The translations under genes were made by a program, and so were the position numbers. A stretch of DNA of 64,000 bases from an uncultured Collinsella sp. Its GTDB lineage: Bacteria > Actinomycetota > Coriobacteriia > Coriobacteriales > Coriobacteriaceae. Position 1 is the stretch's first letter; the number at the start of each line of letters is the position of its first letter. The notes beneath the pieces were generated by a model. That model had not been told where the DNA came from. It did not search any database and saw only the letters and a program-made list of their open reading frames with translations. The stretch covers positions 16,941 through 80,940 of the forward strand of contig CAAETU010000022.1 of NCBI GenBank assembly GCA_900759045.1. The letters are read 5' to 3'. Of this stretch, positions 8,738-18,583 are shown piece by piece.

Positions 8738-9343
8738 ATGAAGAAAAAGACCCTATCGATCCTTTCCCTTTGCATCGCCCTCTTTGCCGCGTTTGCCCTT
8801 GTCGGCTGCGGCGGGAGCGCATCGGGCGGGGGCGGCAGCGCCGCTAAGAGCGAGAGCAAAGAAAAGGCCCCCGTTGCCAAGAAGACTGACTTCATTTGGT
8901 TTAAGGTCGAGATGCCCGAGGGCGTTGGCGTAAGCGACTCCGCTGGCAAGAATGCCGACAGGGTCCAGCTCACCTTCCCCGAAGACGAGAACGGTTCGGC
9001 CGATCGCTTTATCCCCGTTTGGAAAAAAGCGCTGACGGCCGAGGAATCCCACGCCGACCAGGCAGAAAAGAAAGGTGATACGTTCCAGTGGAAGGATGGC
9101 GGGTCCGTCGAGTATAACGGCAGGACGTGGCTCGTCGGAACGTACGAGGACAACAGCGGCGTCTCAACCCTTCTCTTTACCGACGTTGAGCCGGGAAGCG
9201 TCTACGTCCTCATCTCGAACTTCGATCTGCATAAGAAAGAAGCCGAGGCGCTCCTCAACTCCATCGAGTTTCCCGATGACATGGCGAAGGCAGTTGCCGA
9301 GGCACGCGAAGTCGAGATTTCGAGCATCGAGATCAAGCATTAG
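8738..9343 (+). CDS. Secreted lipoprotein, first of a tandem paralogous pair
   Basis: 201 residues starting MKKKTLSILSL. The ATG at 8738 is preceded by AAGGAGG at 8 nt, so an upstream in-frame ATG (8705) is not used. A basic n-region, hydrophobic core and LVGC lipobox put the lipidated Cys at residue 24. A Gly/Ser linker follows and then a globular domain beginning TDFIWFKVEMPEGV, shared with the next gene, and ending VEISSIEIKH. The domain family is not recognised; it looks like a small beta-rich extracellular module. It forms a tandem duplication with the gene at 9570; each copy has its own terminator and shares a 20-bp upstream element. Confidence 0.85.
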   Translation: MKKKTLSILSLCIALFAAFALVGCGGSASGGGGSAAKSESKEKAPVAKKTDFIWFKVEMPEGVGVSDSAGKNADRVQLTFPEDENGSADRFIPVWKKALTAEESHADQAEKKGDTFQWKDGGSVEYNGRTWLVGTYEDNSGVSTLLFTDVEPGSVYVLISNFDLHKKEAEALLNSIEFPDDMAKAVAEAREVEISSIEIKH

Positions 9344-9397
9344 GGGCTCGCACGCAGCATCGCGTGCGCATTCATTAAATGATCGGACGCCCAGCCA

Positions 9398-9434
9398 GGG
9401 GAGGATTGGATCGGCCGACCCTCCCTTCTTTTAC
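9398..9434 (+). terminator. Rho-independent terminator after first lipoprotein gene
   Basis: GGGAGG pairs with CCTCCC around a GGATCGGCCGACC core, followed by TTCTTTT. It lies about 55 nt after the stop codon. Confidence 0.7.
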
Positions 9435-9478
9435 GCCCGAGCATATTGCCACTTGTCGGCGCAAATCAGGCCCCCAGA

Positions 9479-9498
9479 ATGGGACACATGGCCCACCT
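9479..9498 (+). repeat. 20-bp direct repeat, second copy
   Basis: ATGGGACACATGGCCCACCT is identical to 8522-8541. Each copy lies upstream of one lipoprotein paralog (about 196 and 71 bp before the start codons). It contains a near-palindromic GGGACACATGGCCC core. Either a retained duplicated promoter segment or a shared operator. Confidence 0.6.
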
Positions 9499-9569
9499 GA
9501 ACGAGCCGCCCGCGCGTACAGTAAAGGCAGGTAATCCATGGGCGGTTACAGATCGAGGAGGACACGACC

Positions 9570-10163
9570 ATGAAAAAGAAGGCCTTTGCGATTCTCACCC
9601 TCTGCATCAGTCTCTTTGCCGCAGTTGCCCTGGTGGGCTGCGGTGGCAGCGGCGGCGCTACCGGAAGTGGCGGTGGCGGCGGAGCAGAAAAACCAGCCGT
9701 GGATATGAGGACCGACTTCATTTGGTTTAAGGTCGAAGTCCCCGAGGGCGTCGAAATCACGGACGTCGCAGGCGATACCGCCGACAGGGCCCAGTTTAAG
9801 TTCACCGAGAGCGAGCATGCCAGCGACCGCTTCATCCCCGTCTTCGATCCTGACAAGAACGCCGATGAACTGTTTGACTACGAGGCAAAGTGGAAGGCCA
9901 ACTCCGGATGGACCGAGAGCGATCCCGTTAAGTACAACGGCAAGACCTGGCGCAGCGCCTACTTTACGCACTCGGGCGGCGTGACGACCGAGTACTTCAC
10001 TGACGTTGACGGCGGCAGTGTGTACGTACGTATCGACAATGTCGAGGAGCACAAGGACGCCGTCGAGACCATGATGAAGTCTCTGGAATTTGCCGACGAC
10101 ATCGCCAAGGCCAAGACCGAGGCCATGGACGTTAAGCTCGAGGATATCGAGATTAAACGCTAA
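9570..10163 (+). CDS. Secreted lipoprotein, second of a tandem paralogous pair
   Basis: 197 residues with a signal peptide and LVGC lipobox (Cys24) nearly identical to the upstream gene. A glycine-rich linker follows and then the same TDFIWFKVEVPEGVEI module; both end in an IEIK motif. Outside the signal peptide and these blocks the copies have diverged considerably (for example FIPVFDPDKNADELFDYE against FIPVWKKALTAEE), so the duplication is not recent. A GAGG ribosome-binding site precedes ATG. Function unknown; an envelope-exposed binding module is plausible. Confidence 0.85.
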   Translation: MKKKAFAILTLCISLFAAVALVGCGGSGGATGSGGGGGAEKPAVDMRTDFIWFKVEVPEGVEITDVAGDTADRAQFKFTESEHASDRFIPVFDPDKNADELFDYEAKWKANSGWTESDPVKYNGKTWRSAYFTHSGGVTTEYFTDVDGGSVYVRIDNVEEHKDAVETMMKSLEFADDIAKAKTEAMDVKLEDIEIKR

Positions 10164-10467
10164 GCGACTGGCGAGCGCAGCGGGAAACACGGGCGCAGCG
10201 TAAACAAGCGACGGTATCCCAGCGCTTCGTACCAAGGGAGGGCCGGTAAACCGACCCTCCTTTTCTTATGCCGGTAGCCGACGAACGCAGGATGCCGGGC
10301 TCCAAAACCATCCCAGACGTGATAACAGCACAAATAGACAAGTGCCCCAACACGTCCGCCCGCCGATTTATAGCGCCGCGCAGGCAATTTAAACCGGCGT
10401 CTTTAAACATCTGGGCAGTATAGTGACCAAAACAAGTGCATAACCGCACCCTGCGAACGGAGGAGAT
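10164..10467 (+). other. Gene-free spacer with terminator and PI-PLC promoter
   Basis: After the terminator at 10236-10266 no coding sequence is seen. A -10-like TATAGT at 10419-10424, with only a weak -35, lies 44 bp before the next start codon. Confidence 0.5.
10236..10266 (+). terminator. Rho-independent terminator after second lipoprotein gene
   Basis: GGAGGGCCGGT and ACCGACCCTCC form a strong stem with a two-base loop, followed immediately by TTTTCTT. Confidence 0.88.
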
Positions 10468-12968
10468 ATGACCGAACACCATGCCATCAGCCGCCGAGCG
10501 TTTACGCTGGGCCTAGGGCTTGCGGCGTTGTCACCACTTGCAAGCCTGCCTGAAACCGCAGCGCCGGGCATTCCCCTGCGAACGGCATTTGCAGACAACA
10601 CACCCGCACCGTCGGACAGCCTCGACAATTTCGTCATTCGCCTTCGCCCCGCGGGCTATTTTCGCACCGCGAGCGTCAACCAAGACGGCAACGTTCGCGG
10701 CAACGTCTGCCACCTGTTTAACGACGGCACGTCCAGCAAGCTCATCCTTGAGAACGTAACGACCAAGAATGACGATACAAACTGGTATGCTATCCGCACC
10801 TTGCTCAATTTCGAAGAGCATAAAAAGACGGGCTACAGCATTTGGTCGGTCGACGACGACTCGGACAAAGATGGAAAGGTCATCCACGTATGGGGCGGCG
10901 AGTATGACAACAAGCCCAGCCGCGCTTTTGCGTTCGAACGTCAATCAAACGGAACCTATATCATTCGAGACCGCACGGTCGAGAAAGAAACCGAGAAAAA
11001 AGACATTAAGTACCTGGCAATAGAATCGGACGGCAAAGACCAGGACAACAATAAGATCTGCCATAAGAGTAAGAGCATTCCGTGGGAGCTAGAACTTGTC
11101 GGTTACGACATGGGCAAGATCAATACCACAGTTAGAAGTATCGACTGGACCACGTATAGCAGCTACGTCGACGGACCATGCTGGATGAAATACGTCGACG
11201 ACAACAAGTACCTCGACGAGCTGAGTATCCCGGGCACGCATGATTCGGGCACCTGCAGCGTGGACAACGACACCGAGCCCCAATCCTCACAAGCAAAGTG
11301 CCAGCAGGATTACATCCCGACGCAGTTGCTCGAAGGCATTCGCTATTTTGATATCCGACTCGGAAGGAACGACGAGAACGGCGACCCCGGTATCGACCAT
11401 GGAAGATGCTACCTGCTCAAAAAAGACGGGGGCTTTATGCATCTCTCCGATGTCATCGGTTACTTCAAAACATTTTGAACGAAAACCCGTCAGAAGCGCT
11501 CATCATGCTTGCGTCACGAGGCAACGACGAGGCTACCGACGAAAGCGTTACGACGGCTTTCGCCAAGGTTATGCACGATAATCCCGATCTGTTCTACACG
11601 TCGAGCCGAATCCCCACACTGAACGAGGTGCGCGGAAAGATCGTCCTGCTGCGTCGATTTGTACTCGCCGGCAACAGCGTAAGCAGCCACACGTGGGGCC
11701 TCGATCTCACCCAATGGGACGACAAAATCAAGGCGCATTCCGGGCAGTCGATGTGCCTCGTCCAAGACGCGCGAGGCTTTGAGACTACGGGCAATGCGGG
11801 CGACAAAGAGCCCTATTGCACCAAGGTATACGCCCAGGACCATTTTGAATGCACCGGAACCGACAAGATTAGCTGGGTCGATATGGCGCTGCGAGAGACG
11901 ACCAATCTCACGCGCAACAAGGTGGACGTCGAGGACAATGATGGCGCCAAGGTGCAAGTCCTGGAACGCTGCTGGTCTATCAACTACACCAGTTGCACGA
12001 ATTACAAACAAGGAAGCAATCCTTTTACCGCGGCGCGAGTGGTCAACGAGCATCTGTACAAGAGCCAGTACATCAATCCCAGCGGCAGCGATAAAACAAA
12101 GTCAGATTGCCTCAAGCACGTTGGCATTATCGCGTCCGACTTTGTCGATTCGGCACTGGCCCGGAGCATCTACCAACGCAATTACGACGCGAAGCACAAG
12201 CCAACAGTTTCATGCTGCCTCCCGGACCGCATGCACATGACGTATGGAGACTCGCTGAGCGATGCCTCGCTCCAAGATGGCAAGACCGTTGGCGAGGGCC
12301 ATTTCCGCCTTGTCGACAGCAGCAACGTACTCAACGTGGCCGCTTCTGGCAGCGCGTTTGCCATCGAATACGTGGATGTCGACGCCCTGGGCAACGAGAC
12401 CGTTACGGAGCTGCGGGGCTCCGTGCCCATCGATATCAATCCACGCGCGCTGACGCCCCATTTTGAGGGACTCGAAGGCCTTAAGGCCGGCGAAGACGTG
12501 CGCGCCAAGATTGCGGCATCACTCGAGGGCAAGCTCGAAACCGATGCCTGCACGGCCCAGCTCGAGTTTGTGCACGACGCGAACGGCGCTCCGGGAACGG
12601 CGATGGCCGAGGGCGAGGCATTTGCCGCGGGGACGTATTGGGTGCGTGCGAAAGGCCTGTTGGGCGACGCGGCGCAAAACTACACGCTTGCCACCGACGG
12701 AGCCGCAAGCTTTACTGTGATGACTTCGGGCAACGCGGGCGACACCGGCAACGGTACCGGCGGCGGCAACGGCAACGATGCCACCACGGACAGCGCCGAC
12801 AAGAACGGCAAGGGCAACAAGAGCAAGGGCTCGGGCGAGAAGATCGCCGGCACGGGCGACGGCTCTGGCATCGCCGCCGGGCTCGCCGCTGCCGCCGTGG
12901 CGACAACGGTCGCTGGCGCGGCAATGCTTGCCAGTGACCACGAAAACGCTGGGGACGATAGCGAATAG
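10468..12968 (+). pseudogene. Tat-exported PI-PLC X-domain protein with ricin-like domain, single-base frameshift
   Basis: The first frame (10468-11478) encodes a Tat signal (SRRAFTLGLGLAALSPLA), a beta-trefoil or ricin-B-like region (about residues 48-210), then the start of a PI-PLC X domain: LSIPGTHDSGT, IRYFDIRLG and DHGRCYLL supply the His, Asp and Arg catalytic set. It stops at TGA 11476-11478 after GYFKTF. The family sequence continues without loss in another frame as LNENPSEALIML and runs to 12968. One extra T in the T4 run at 11473-11476 would restore a single protein of about 833 residues. The C-terminus has a Gly/Asn-rich linker and a hydrophobic segment after IAGTGDGS, perhaps a degenerate sortase signal. 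It may be a real null allele, a phase-variable run or a sequencing error. Confidence 0.82.
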
Positions 12969-13001
12969 GCAAGCCGGCTTTCAGACGCATCGGCTCAATC
13001 A

Positions 13002-13036
13002 GGGGCGCGGAATACCGTTCTGCGCCCCTATATTTT
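13002..13036 (+). terminator. Rho-independent terminator after PI-PLC-like gene
   Basis: GGGGCGC pairs with GCGCCCC across a 13-nt loop, followed by TATATTTT. Confidence 0.82.
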
Positions 13037-13138
13037 GACATGAGGGATCAGCTCATAAAGAACGCCTCGCAGGTTGAACGACCAGCCACCGTGCCGCCAG
13101 ATGCGCGGGCATAAGTCTGGCCCGAACGCCGACGTCGG

Positions 13139-13408
13139 CTACATCACCATGTTCAGCGCGTTCACAAATTCCTGGGCCTGGGAGCGGCTGCTCAGGCTAA
13201 AGACACAGGCAGTCAACAGCCTGTTGCGCAGAAAAACGTCGCGACCCTTGATCCTGCTGACCCCCGTGATGTCCTTAAGGTAGACAATCTCGGTGTGCTT
13301 GCCGCCGAAAGTGCCCTTCTTGAGTACCTCAATGCGGTTAGGGTAGATCTTGACGTCTTTAAACCCGCCCGAACCTTTGTCCTGGAACAGCAAAGTGTTG
13401 TTGTCCAT
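13139..13408 (-). CDS. Small PH-like domain protein
   Basis: 89 residues starting MDNNTLLFQDKGSGGFKD. ATG 13408 is chosen because GGGAG lies 8 nt upstream; earlier in-frame ATGs lack a ribosome-binding site. Alternating beta-strand patterns (VKIYPNRIEVLKKG, HTEIVYLKDITGVSRI, VFLRNRL) and a final amphipathic helix (SSRSQAQEFVNALNMVM) resemble bacterial PH-like (bPH/DUF4429-type) modules. No signal peptide or membrane segment. Convergent with the upstream PI-PLC gene; function unknown. Confidence 0.65.
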   Translation of the reverse strand: MDNNTLLFQDKGSGGFKDVKIYPNRIEVLKKGTFGGKHTEIVYLKDITGVSRIKGRDVFLRNRLLTACVFSLSSRSQAQEFVNALNMVM

Positions 13409-13576
13409 GCGTGTCACTCCCATGGGGTTCGCTAAAACTGCCTCTATGGCCACATTTTAGTCACCGCAAGGCTCCCATGCGAAGGTGCCAGACAGCACAG
13501 CAATTCGTGTCCGCGCGAGGCTTTAAACTAAATGCGATAAAGATGCATTCCATAAGAGGAAAGTGGGGCGACAGTG

Positions 13577-14626
13577 ATGGGCGAACTGGTAAACCGTGGA
13601 GAATCGGCAATCGTGCCAGAAGTTTTTTACAAGCAGGTTTCCTCGATTCTCAACGCCGCTCGCGACAAGGCCTATACCGCCGTTAACTTTGCGATGGTTG
13701 AGGCGTATTGGGAGATCGGCAAGAGCATTGTTGATGAGCAGGGCGGAGAGGAGCGCGCAGCATATGGAGAGGCATTGATTGCAGGCCTCTCCAGAAGGCT
13801 TACCGCGGATTTCGGAAGAGGCTTTGGCATCGCAAACCTTCGCAATATGCGTCAGTTCTTTCTTGCGTTTCCAATTCGCGACGCACTGCGTAGCGAATTG
13901 AGCTGGACTCATTACCGCAGGTTGATGCGCATTCCCGACCCTGATGCTCGCGCCTGGTACATGAACGAATGCGCCGATTCTCGTTGGAGCACGCGTCAGC
14001 TCGAGCGTCAGATCAACACCATGTTCCGCGAGCGCCTGCTTGCCAGCAAGGACAAGGAGGCCGTCACCCAGGAAATCCAAGAGAGCGCCCCGGCTCGTCG
14101 CCCCGAGGATATCATCCGCGATCCATATGTACTGGAGTTTTTAGGTTTCTCGGACGATGCTGCGTTTCGCGAGAGCGATCTAGAGCAGGCACTCATCACG
14201 CATCTTCAGAAGTTCCTGCTGGAGCTTGGCCGTGGTTTCGCTTTCGAGGCGCGCCAAAAGCGCATCACCTTTGATGGACGCCATTTCTATATTGACCTTG
14301 TGTTTTACAACTATCTGATGCGCTGCTTCGTGCTCATCGACCTTAAGACCGATGACCTTACGCATCAGGACCTGGGCCAAATGCAAATGTATGTGAACTA
14401 CTACACGCGCGAGCTCATGAACGAAGGCGACAATCCGCCCATAGGCATCGTGCTCTGCGCGGACAAAAGCGATTCGATTGTCGAGTACACGCTGCCTGAA
14501 GACAACGACCAAGTGTTTGCCGCCAAATACCTGCCGTATCTTCCAAGTAAGGAAGAGCTGGCGCGCGAGCTGAGTGCCGAGTACCGCGCCATCAACGAAG
14601 CGACTAATGGCGAAGCACAAGGATAG
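13577..14626 (+). CDS. YhcG-type PD-(D/E)XK nuclease domain protein (DUF1016)
   Basis: 349 residues. The N-terminal DUF1016_N helical domain (EAYWEIGKSIVDEQGG, LSRRLTADFGRGFG, NLRNMRQFF) is followed by a PD-(D/E)XK core: FYIDLVFYN supplies the first acidic residue and FVLIDLKTDDLTHQD the D-x-K. The length fits the family. Members occur as solitary accessory genes and have been proposed as nucleases in genome defence or restriction; there is no restriction-modification system nearby. ATG 13577 directly follows an in-frame GTG that could also initiate. Confidence 0.88.
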   Translation: MGELVNRGESAIVPEVFYKQVSSILNAARDKAYTAVNFAMVEAYWEIGKSIVDEQGGEERAAYGEALIAGLSRRLTADFGRGFGIANLRNMRQFFLAFPIRDALRSELSWTHYRRLMRIPDPDARAWYMNECADSRWSTRQLERQINTMFRERLLASKDKEAVTQEIQESAPARRPEDIIRDPYVLEFLGFSDDAAFRESDLEQALITHLQKFLLELGRGFAFEARQKRITFDGRHFYIDLVFYNYLMRCFVLIDLKTDDLTHQDLGQMQMYVNYYTRELMNEGDNPPIGIVLCADKSDSIVEYTLPEDNDQVFAAKYLPYLPSKEELARELSAEYRAINEATNGEAQG

Positions 14627-14689
14627 CAATACGTTGCGACCGACACCACCGATGGCGCTCCACATCACCCGGGATAAGAGGAGCTTTCC

Positions 14690-15477
14690 ATGACAGACAG
14701 ACCGAAAACAACGCTGCGCGACTGCATCTATGGGCTCGCCGTCGGCGACGCACTGGGCGTTCCCTACGAGTTCAGGCCCCGCGGCACGTTCGAATGCACC
14801 GACATGATCGGCTACGGCACGCATGGACAGCCCGCCGGCACCTGGAGCGATGACACGTCCATGACGCTTGCTACCTGCGACTCGATTAGGGAGCTCGGGC
14901 ATATCGACACCGCGGACATGCGCGACAAGTTCGTAAGCTGGATTGCCCGTGGCGAGTATACAATCGACGGCGTTTTCGATTACGGCGGCACGACCGCCCG
15001 CGCCTTGCACACCGGCAAAGGAGGCTCCGGCGAGCGCGACAACGGCAACGGTTCGCTCATGCGCATCGCTCCCCTGGCGTTCACCGATGCGACAGGTGAA
15101 GAGATCCGCGAGGTCTCCGCGATTACGCACGCCCACAGAACGTCGACTGACGCGTGCATCGTATTTGTCGAGCTGATGAGGAGCGTGATGAACGACGTGT
15201 TCCCCTCGTGGACACTCCATCTGAAAGGCGTGCCAGAGCAGGAAATCAGGTCAGGTGGCTTCGTGCGCGACACGCTTAAGGCAGCCACCTGGTGCTTCGT
15301 CAACACTAACAGCTACGAAGATTGCGTGCTTGCCGCCGTCAACCTAGGCGACGACACCGATACCACCGCAGCCGTTGCCGCGCCCTCGCCGGCACGGCAT
15401 ACGGCATCGACGCAATTCCGCAGGAGTGGATCGATACCCTGCGCGGTAAAGAGTTGATAGAGCAGTGTTTGTTTTAG
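14690..15477 (+). pseudogene. ADP-ribosylglycohydrolase, frameshifted near C-terminus
   Basis: The reading frame from ATG 14690 encodes a typical ADP-ribosylglycohydrolase: GLAVGDALGVPYEF, GTWSDDTSMTLA (Mg ligands), NGNGSLMRIAPL, THAHRTS and VNLGDDTDTTAAV (second metal motif). After residue ~230 the frame turns to unrelated sequence and stops at 15457. The family-like ending (ALAGTAYGIDAIPQEWIDTL, then RGKELIEQC) is in another frame and stops at 15477. Restoring one G near 15380 rejoins them. All metal-binding residues precede the break, so a shortened product might keep partial activity. The enzyme would remove ADP-ribose from proteins or small molecules. Good ribosome-binding site (AGGAG). 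Confidence 0.85.
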
Positions 15478-15833
15478 GACACGCCTTCAACGAAGACAAT
15501 CTCAGTCAACGCAAATGATTAAGGGACCGCATAAATGATGATTACAGAATGCGCCGTCATGGGTCCGTTCGTCACAGAGCAAAGTACCGTGGGGCCGTAC
15601 ACCGTGTTGGTATTCGAATCCCCGCTGCCGCAGAAAAGGGGCGGTTGCCCCGGCCCTTTAGACATTAGCATCTGCGTTGCCCGCGCTTCCAAAGTTGACC
15701 GACTGAGGAGCGGGTTCCGCGGCACACCTTGATTTTGCCCGGTGGGGCGGCTCTTTTGCAGCCGTCCCACCGTTTATTTAGATCTACCACGACGGACAGC
15801 TCGCACTACTGCGCACTGTCCCGTACCGTTCCC
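15478..15833 (+). other. Gene-poor spacer with a doubtful 65-codon ORF
   Basis: A plus-strand ORF at 15535-15732 has an AAGGGA ribosome-binding-like sequence 8 nt upstream and ends just before a strong terminator. Its product (MMITECAVMGPFVTEQSTVG...) shows no known motif and an unstable composition, so I do not call it a gene. Part of this region may be an untranslated 3' segment of the preceding transcript. Confidence 0.4.
15741..15780 (+). terminator. Rho-independent terminator
   Basis: GGTGGGGCGGCT and AGCCGTCCCACC pair across a 7-nt loop, then GTTTATTTA follows. It is oriented with the plus strand and would end transcripts from the ADP-ribosylglycohydrolase gene. Confidence 0.8.
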
Positions 15834-17171
15834 CTACTTCCCAAAGATCGCTGCAAGCAGCCCCTTGCGTTTGGGCTTTTCTTCTCGGTAGGAACCCTCG
15901 GCAACCGCTGCCACCTGACGCGGCCGCTCGCCGCCTCCACGGCGCACAATCTGGTATAGGAAGGGCGATTTAACGTATTTGACCTCGACGGGCGTGGCGT
16001 GCACGGTGCTTTCACTGGACAGATGCAGGCTCGGATTGAGCGGCGCCACGATATGCGTTTCGCGCTTGTCGCTAAACACCACCGCGGCCGCGCGGCCCGT
16101 CTGGCCGTTTACGGCAATGCGCACCTGCTCGCCATCGCGGCCGTCTGTCGCCGGACGATCGACAAAGTAGACCGGCACCATCACCAGGCCGTCCTTATGC
16201 TTGCGGGCCTTGCGCGCCCAGGTGCGGATGCTCTTTTTATTGAGCCCCAGTACAGCCTCGGCGTCGTTGCCCGCAACGTCGAGCGCCAACTTATCAATGA
16301 CCACCTGGTCCTTGGTAGACGCATCGACGGAGACGACGCGGAAGTCGCCTTCCTGCATGGCGGGATCGAAAGGCCCAACCTTGGCAAAGTCCCACGGCTC
16401 CAAAATGCCCATGAGGCGAACGTCCAGGTAGTTTGCCCTGGGGTATGCCCAGTCGAGCACCTCGTAGTACACCAGGGTTTCCTTGCTCAGGCCCTTGCCC
16501 GGGAAGCTCGCCATCATGCGCAGGTCCGCCAGCGCCATGGGGAAGTAGAAGAGCATCATGTCGTTTTGGATCGCGTCTTCCACGTCGTGCCCGGCAAAGG
16601 CTTCCGCATGCTGGCGCACCAGCTGCAGCGCGTTGGCACGTGCCTGCTGCGACGAGATTTCGCAGGGAATACCCTGCTCGGGCACATACTCCGCACCAAC
16701 GCCCATGGTCAGACGCTTGCTGAAGGTACCGGGCTTGAGCAGGTCGGCAATGCCGATCTTGTTGCCGCAGGACGGGCACTCAAACACACGCTGCGTTGAC
16801 TCGCCCTCAAAGGACGCTCCGCAGAAGGGGCAAGGAATGCTCACATGCGTAGCCTCTTGGAACTCTTGCGCCGTGCCGCGATCCTCCCACAGCAGATGTT
16901 CCAGGACCGACTGATTGCGCCAGTGCGAATTGAAGAAATACCAGTCCGGGTCCTCCGGGCGCTCGAGTTGCGACACATGCGTGAGCTTGAGCAGTCCATC
17001 CACCACCGTCAACGGCGTATGGCGAATGCCCAAAGCGCTCTTGGGCTCTCCGGCGTCCGCCTGCCACGGAATGACCGCACCGCAATAAGCGCACTCAAAG
17101 CTGCGCTTAGCTTGGTGTGTGTACATAGGGCCGCCGCAGTTTTGACATTTAATGGCAAACATCTCGTCCAT
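15834..17171 (-). CDS. Zinc-ribbon protein with two paired CxxC modules
   Basis: 445 residues from ATG 17171 (GGAGG 8 nt upstream, preferred over an earlier frame-open ATG). Two N-terminal zinc ribbons are visible: CQNCGG/CAYCGA (about residues 8-30) and CPFCGA/CPSCGN (about 112-138). The remainder is a mixed alpha/beta region with no recognised catalytic motif and a basic tail (EEKPKRKGLLAAIFGK). No membrane segment. It resembles uncharacterised TFIIB-type zinc-ribbon proteins of Actinomycetota and Firmicutes; a role in protein or nucleic-acid binding is inference only. Monocistronic and divergent from the CDF transporter gene. Confidence 0.72.
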   Translation of the reverse strand: MDEMFAIKCQNCGGPMYTHQAKRSFECAYCGAVIPWQADAGEPKSALGIRHTPLTVVDGLLKLTHVSQLERPEDPDWYFFNSHWRNQSVLEHLLWEDRGTAQEFQEATHVSIPCPFCGASFEGESTQRVFECPSCGNKIGIADLLKPGTFSKRLTMGVGAEYVPEQGIPCEISSQQARANALQLVRQHAEAFAGHDVEDAIQNDMMLFYFPMALADLRMMASFPGKGLSKETLVYYEVLDWAYPRANYLDVRLMGILEPWDFAKVGPFDPAMQEGDFRVVSVDASTKDQVVIDKLALDVAGNDAEAVLGLNKKSIRTWARKARKHKDGLVMVPVYFVDRPATDGRDGEQVRIAVNGQTGRAAAVVFSDKRETHIVAPLNPSLHLSSESTVHATPVEVKYVKSPFLYQIVRRGGGERPRQVAAVAEGSYREEKPKRKGLLAAIFGK

Positions 17172-17389
17172 GGAAACGTCCTCCTTTGCACAGGGGCTGT
17201 CGGCATTAAGTATGTCGATCAAACAGGCACATGCCCATACCCATGTGGCCCAAAATGGACCACCCAGGCAGACGAGAAGGCTCGCTCGTTAGCACCGGCA
17301 GACTATTGCTGCATTTTCTGAGCATCGGTGCACGGCGCCCCCGCGCGAGCTACACTATCCCCTTAAACATGATTGTGAGGACGACCGCT

Positions 17390-18571
17390 ATGCTATTTGT
17401 AAATCGGCTGGTACATACGCTTGTTCCCGGCGGCGAGGACGAGCCGGTCGATGCATCTTGCCGCACCAACGCGGGTTTTGCCGCAAGCCTCATCTGCATT
17501 GGCCTCAACATCACCCTGTGCCTGGCCAAGGGCATCGCGGGCCTGCTCGCCGGTTCCGTCTCCCTCATCGCCGACGCTTTCAACAACCTCTCCGATGCCT
17601 CGAGCAACATCGTGAGCCTGCTCGGGTTCCGCCTTGCCAGCCGCCCGGCAGACGAGGGCCACCCTTACGGCCACGGCCGCTACGAGTACCTGGCTGGTCT
17701 GTTTGTCGCCGTCCTGGTTTGTGCCGTCGGCATCAACCTAATCCTCGAGTCGGTCACCAAGATCATCAAGCCCTCGCCCACCGTGTATTCGGCGCTCTCC
17801 ATGGCTGCCCTTGTTCTGTCCATGCTCGTCAAATTCTGGATGGCAGCGTTCAACCGCACGCTGGGCGATCGCATCGACTCCGAAACGCTCATCGCCACGG
17901 CGCAGGACTCCAAAAACGACGTCATCACCTCGGGCTCGGTCTTGGTGGCGGCGCTTATTTCGCAGACGACCGGCTTTGATCTCGATGGCTGGGCAGGCCT
18001 GGGTGTGGGCATCTTCATCTGCATCAGCGGCCTGGGCCTGGTGCGCGACGCCATCAGCCCGTTGCTGGGGCAAGCGCCCGACCCCAAGCTCGTCCAGGCA
18101 ATCCGCGACAAGATCATGTCCTATCCGCAGGTCTTGGGCACACACGACCTCATGGTGCACGACTACGGCCCCGGTCGTCAGTTTGCCAGCGCCCACGTGG
18201 AGATGCCCGGCGAGGGCGACGCGTTTGAGCACCACGAGATTCTGGACACCATCGAGCACGACATCAAGCGCCAGATGGGCATTGGTATCACGCTGCACTG
18301 CGACCCCATCGCGACAACCGGCGATGACTTGCGCGGCTGGGTCAAGCGCGGCGTCATGCAGATCGATCCCGCGCTCTCCATCCACGACCTGCACGAGCAC
18401 GACGGGTTCGTTTCGTTTGACCTGGTGCGTCCCGACGGCTTTGACATATCCGACGAGGAGCTGCTGGGGCTCGTCACGCGCATCGTGCACGAGCGCCGAC
18501 CCGATGCCTCATGCGTCGTCACGTTTGATTCGGGCTTTAGCTCGCCCGACCGTCCGGCCGAGCAACTGTAG
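17390..18571 (+). CDS. Cation diffusion facilitator (CDF) metal/proton antiporter
   Basis: 393 residues from ATG 17390 (GAGG 9 nt upstream). Several hydrophobic segments span about residues 25-230. CDF signatures are LIADAFNNLSDASSN (TM2 metal site), HPYGHGRYEYLAGL and ATAQDSKNDVITS (TM5 site). A cytoplasmic C-terminal domain (DLMVHDYGPGRQFASAHVEM, then IEHDIKRQMGI) follows, plus an extra ~80-residue extension with another His/Asp-containing beta strand. It exports a divalent metal such as Zn, Mn or Fe from the cytoplasm; the ion cannot be assigned from sequence. Confidence 0.92.
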   Translation: MLFVNRLVHTLVPGGEDEPVDASCRTNAGFAASLICIGLNITLCLAKGIAGLLAGSVSLIADAFNNLSDASSNIVSLLGFRLASRPADEGHPYGHGRYEYLAGLFVAVLVCAVGINLILESVTKIIKPSPTVYSALSMAALVLSMLVKFWMAAFNRTLGDRIDSETLIATAQDSKNDVITSGSVLVAALISQTTGFDLDGWAGLGVGIFICISGLGLVRDAISPLLGQAPDPKLVQAIRDKIMSYPQVLGTHDLMVHDYGPGRQFASAHVEMPGEGDAFEHHEILDTIEHDIKRQMGIGITLHCDPIATTGDDLRGWVKRGVMQIDPALSIHDLHEHDGFVSFDLVRPDGFDISDEELLGLVTRIVHERRPDASCVVTFDSGFSSPDRPAEQL

Positions 18572-18583
18572 CCTGCTTAACAG

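Noticed and set aside
15600..15625. tRNA-like TTCGAATCC near 15610
   Set aside because: Flanking bases do not form a T-arm stem and no acceptor or anticodon arm is present.
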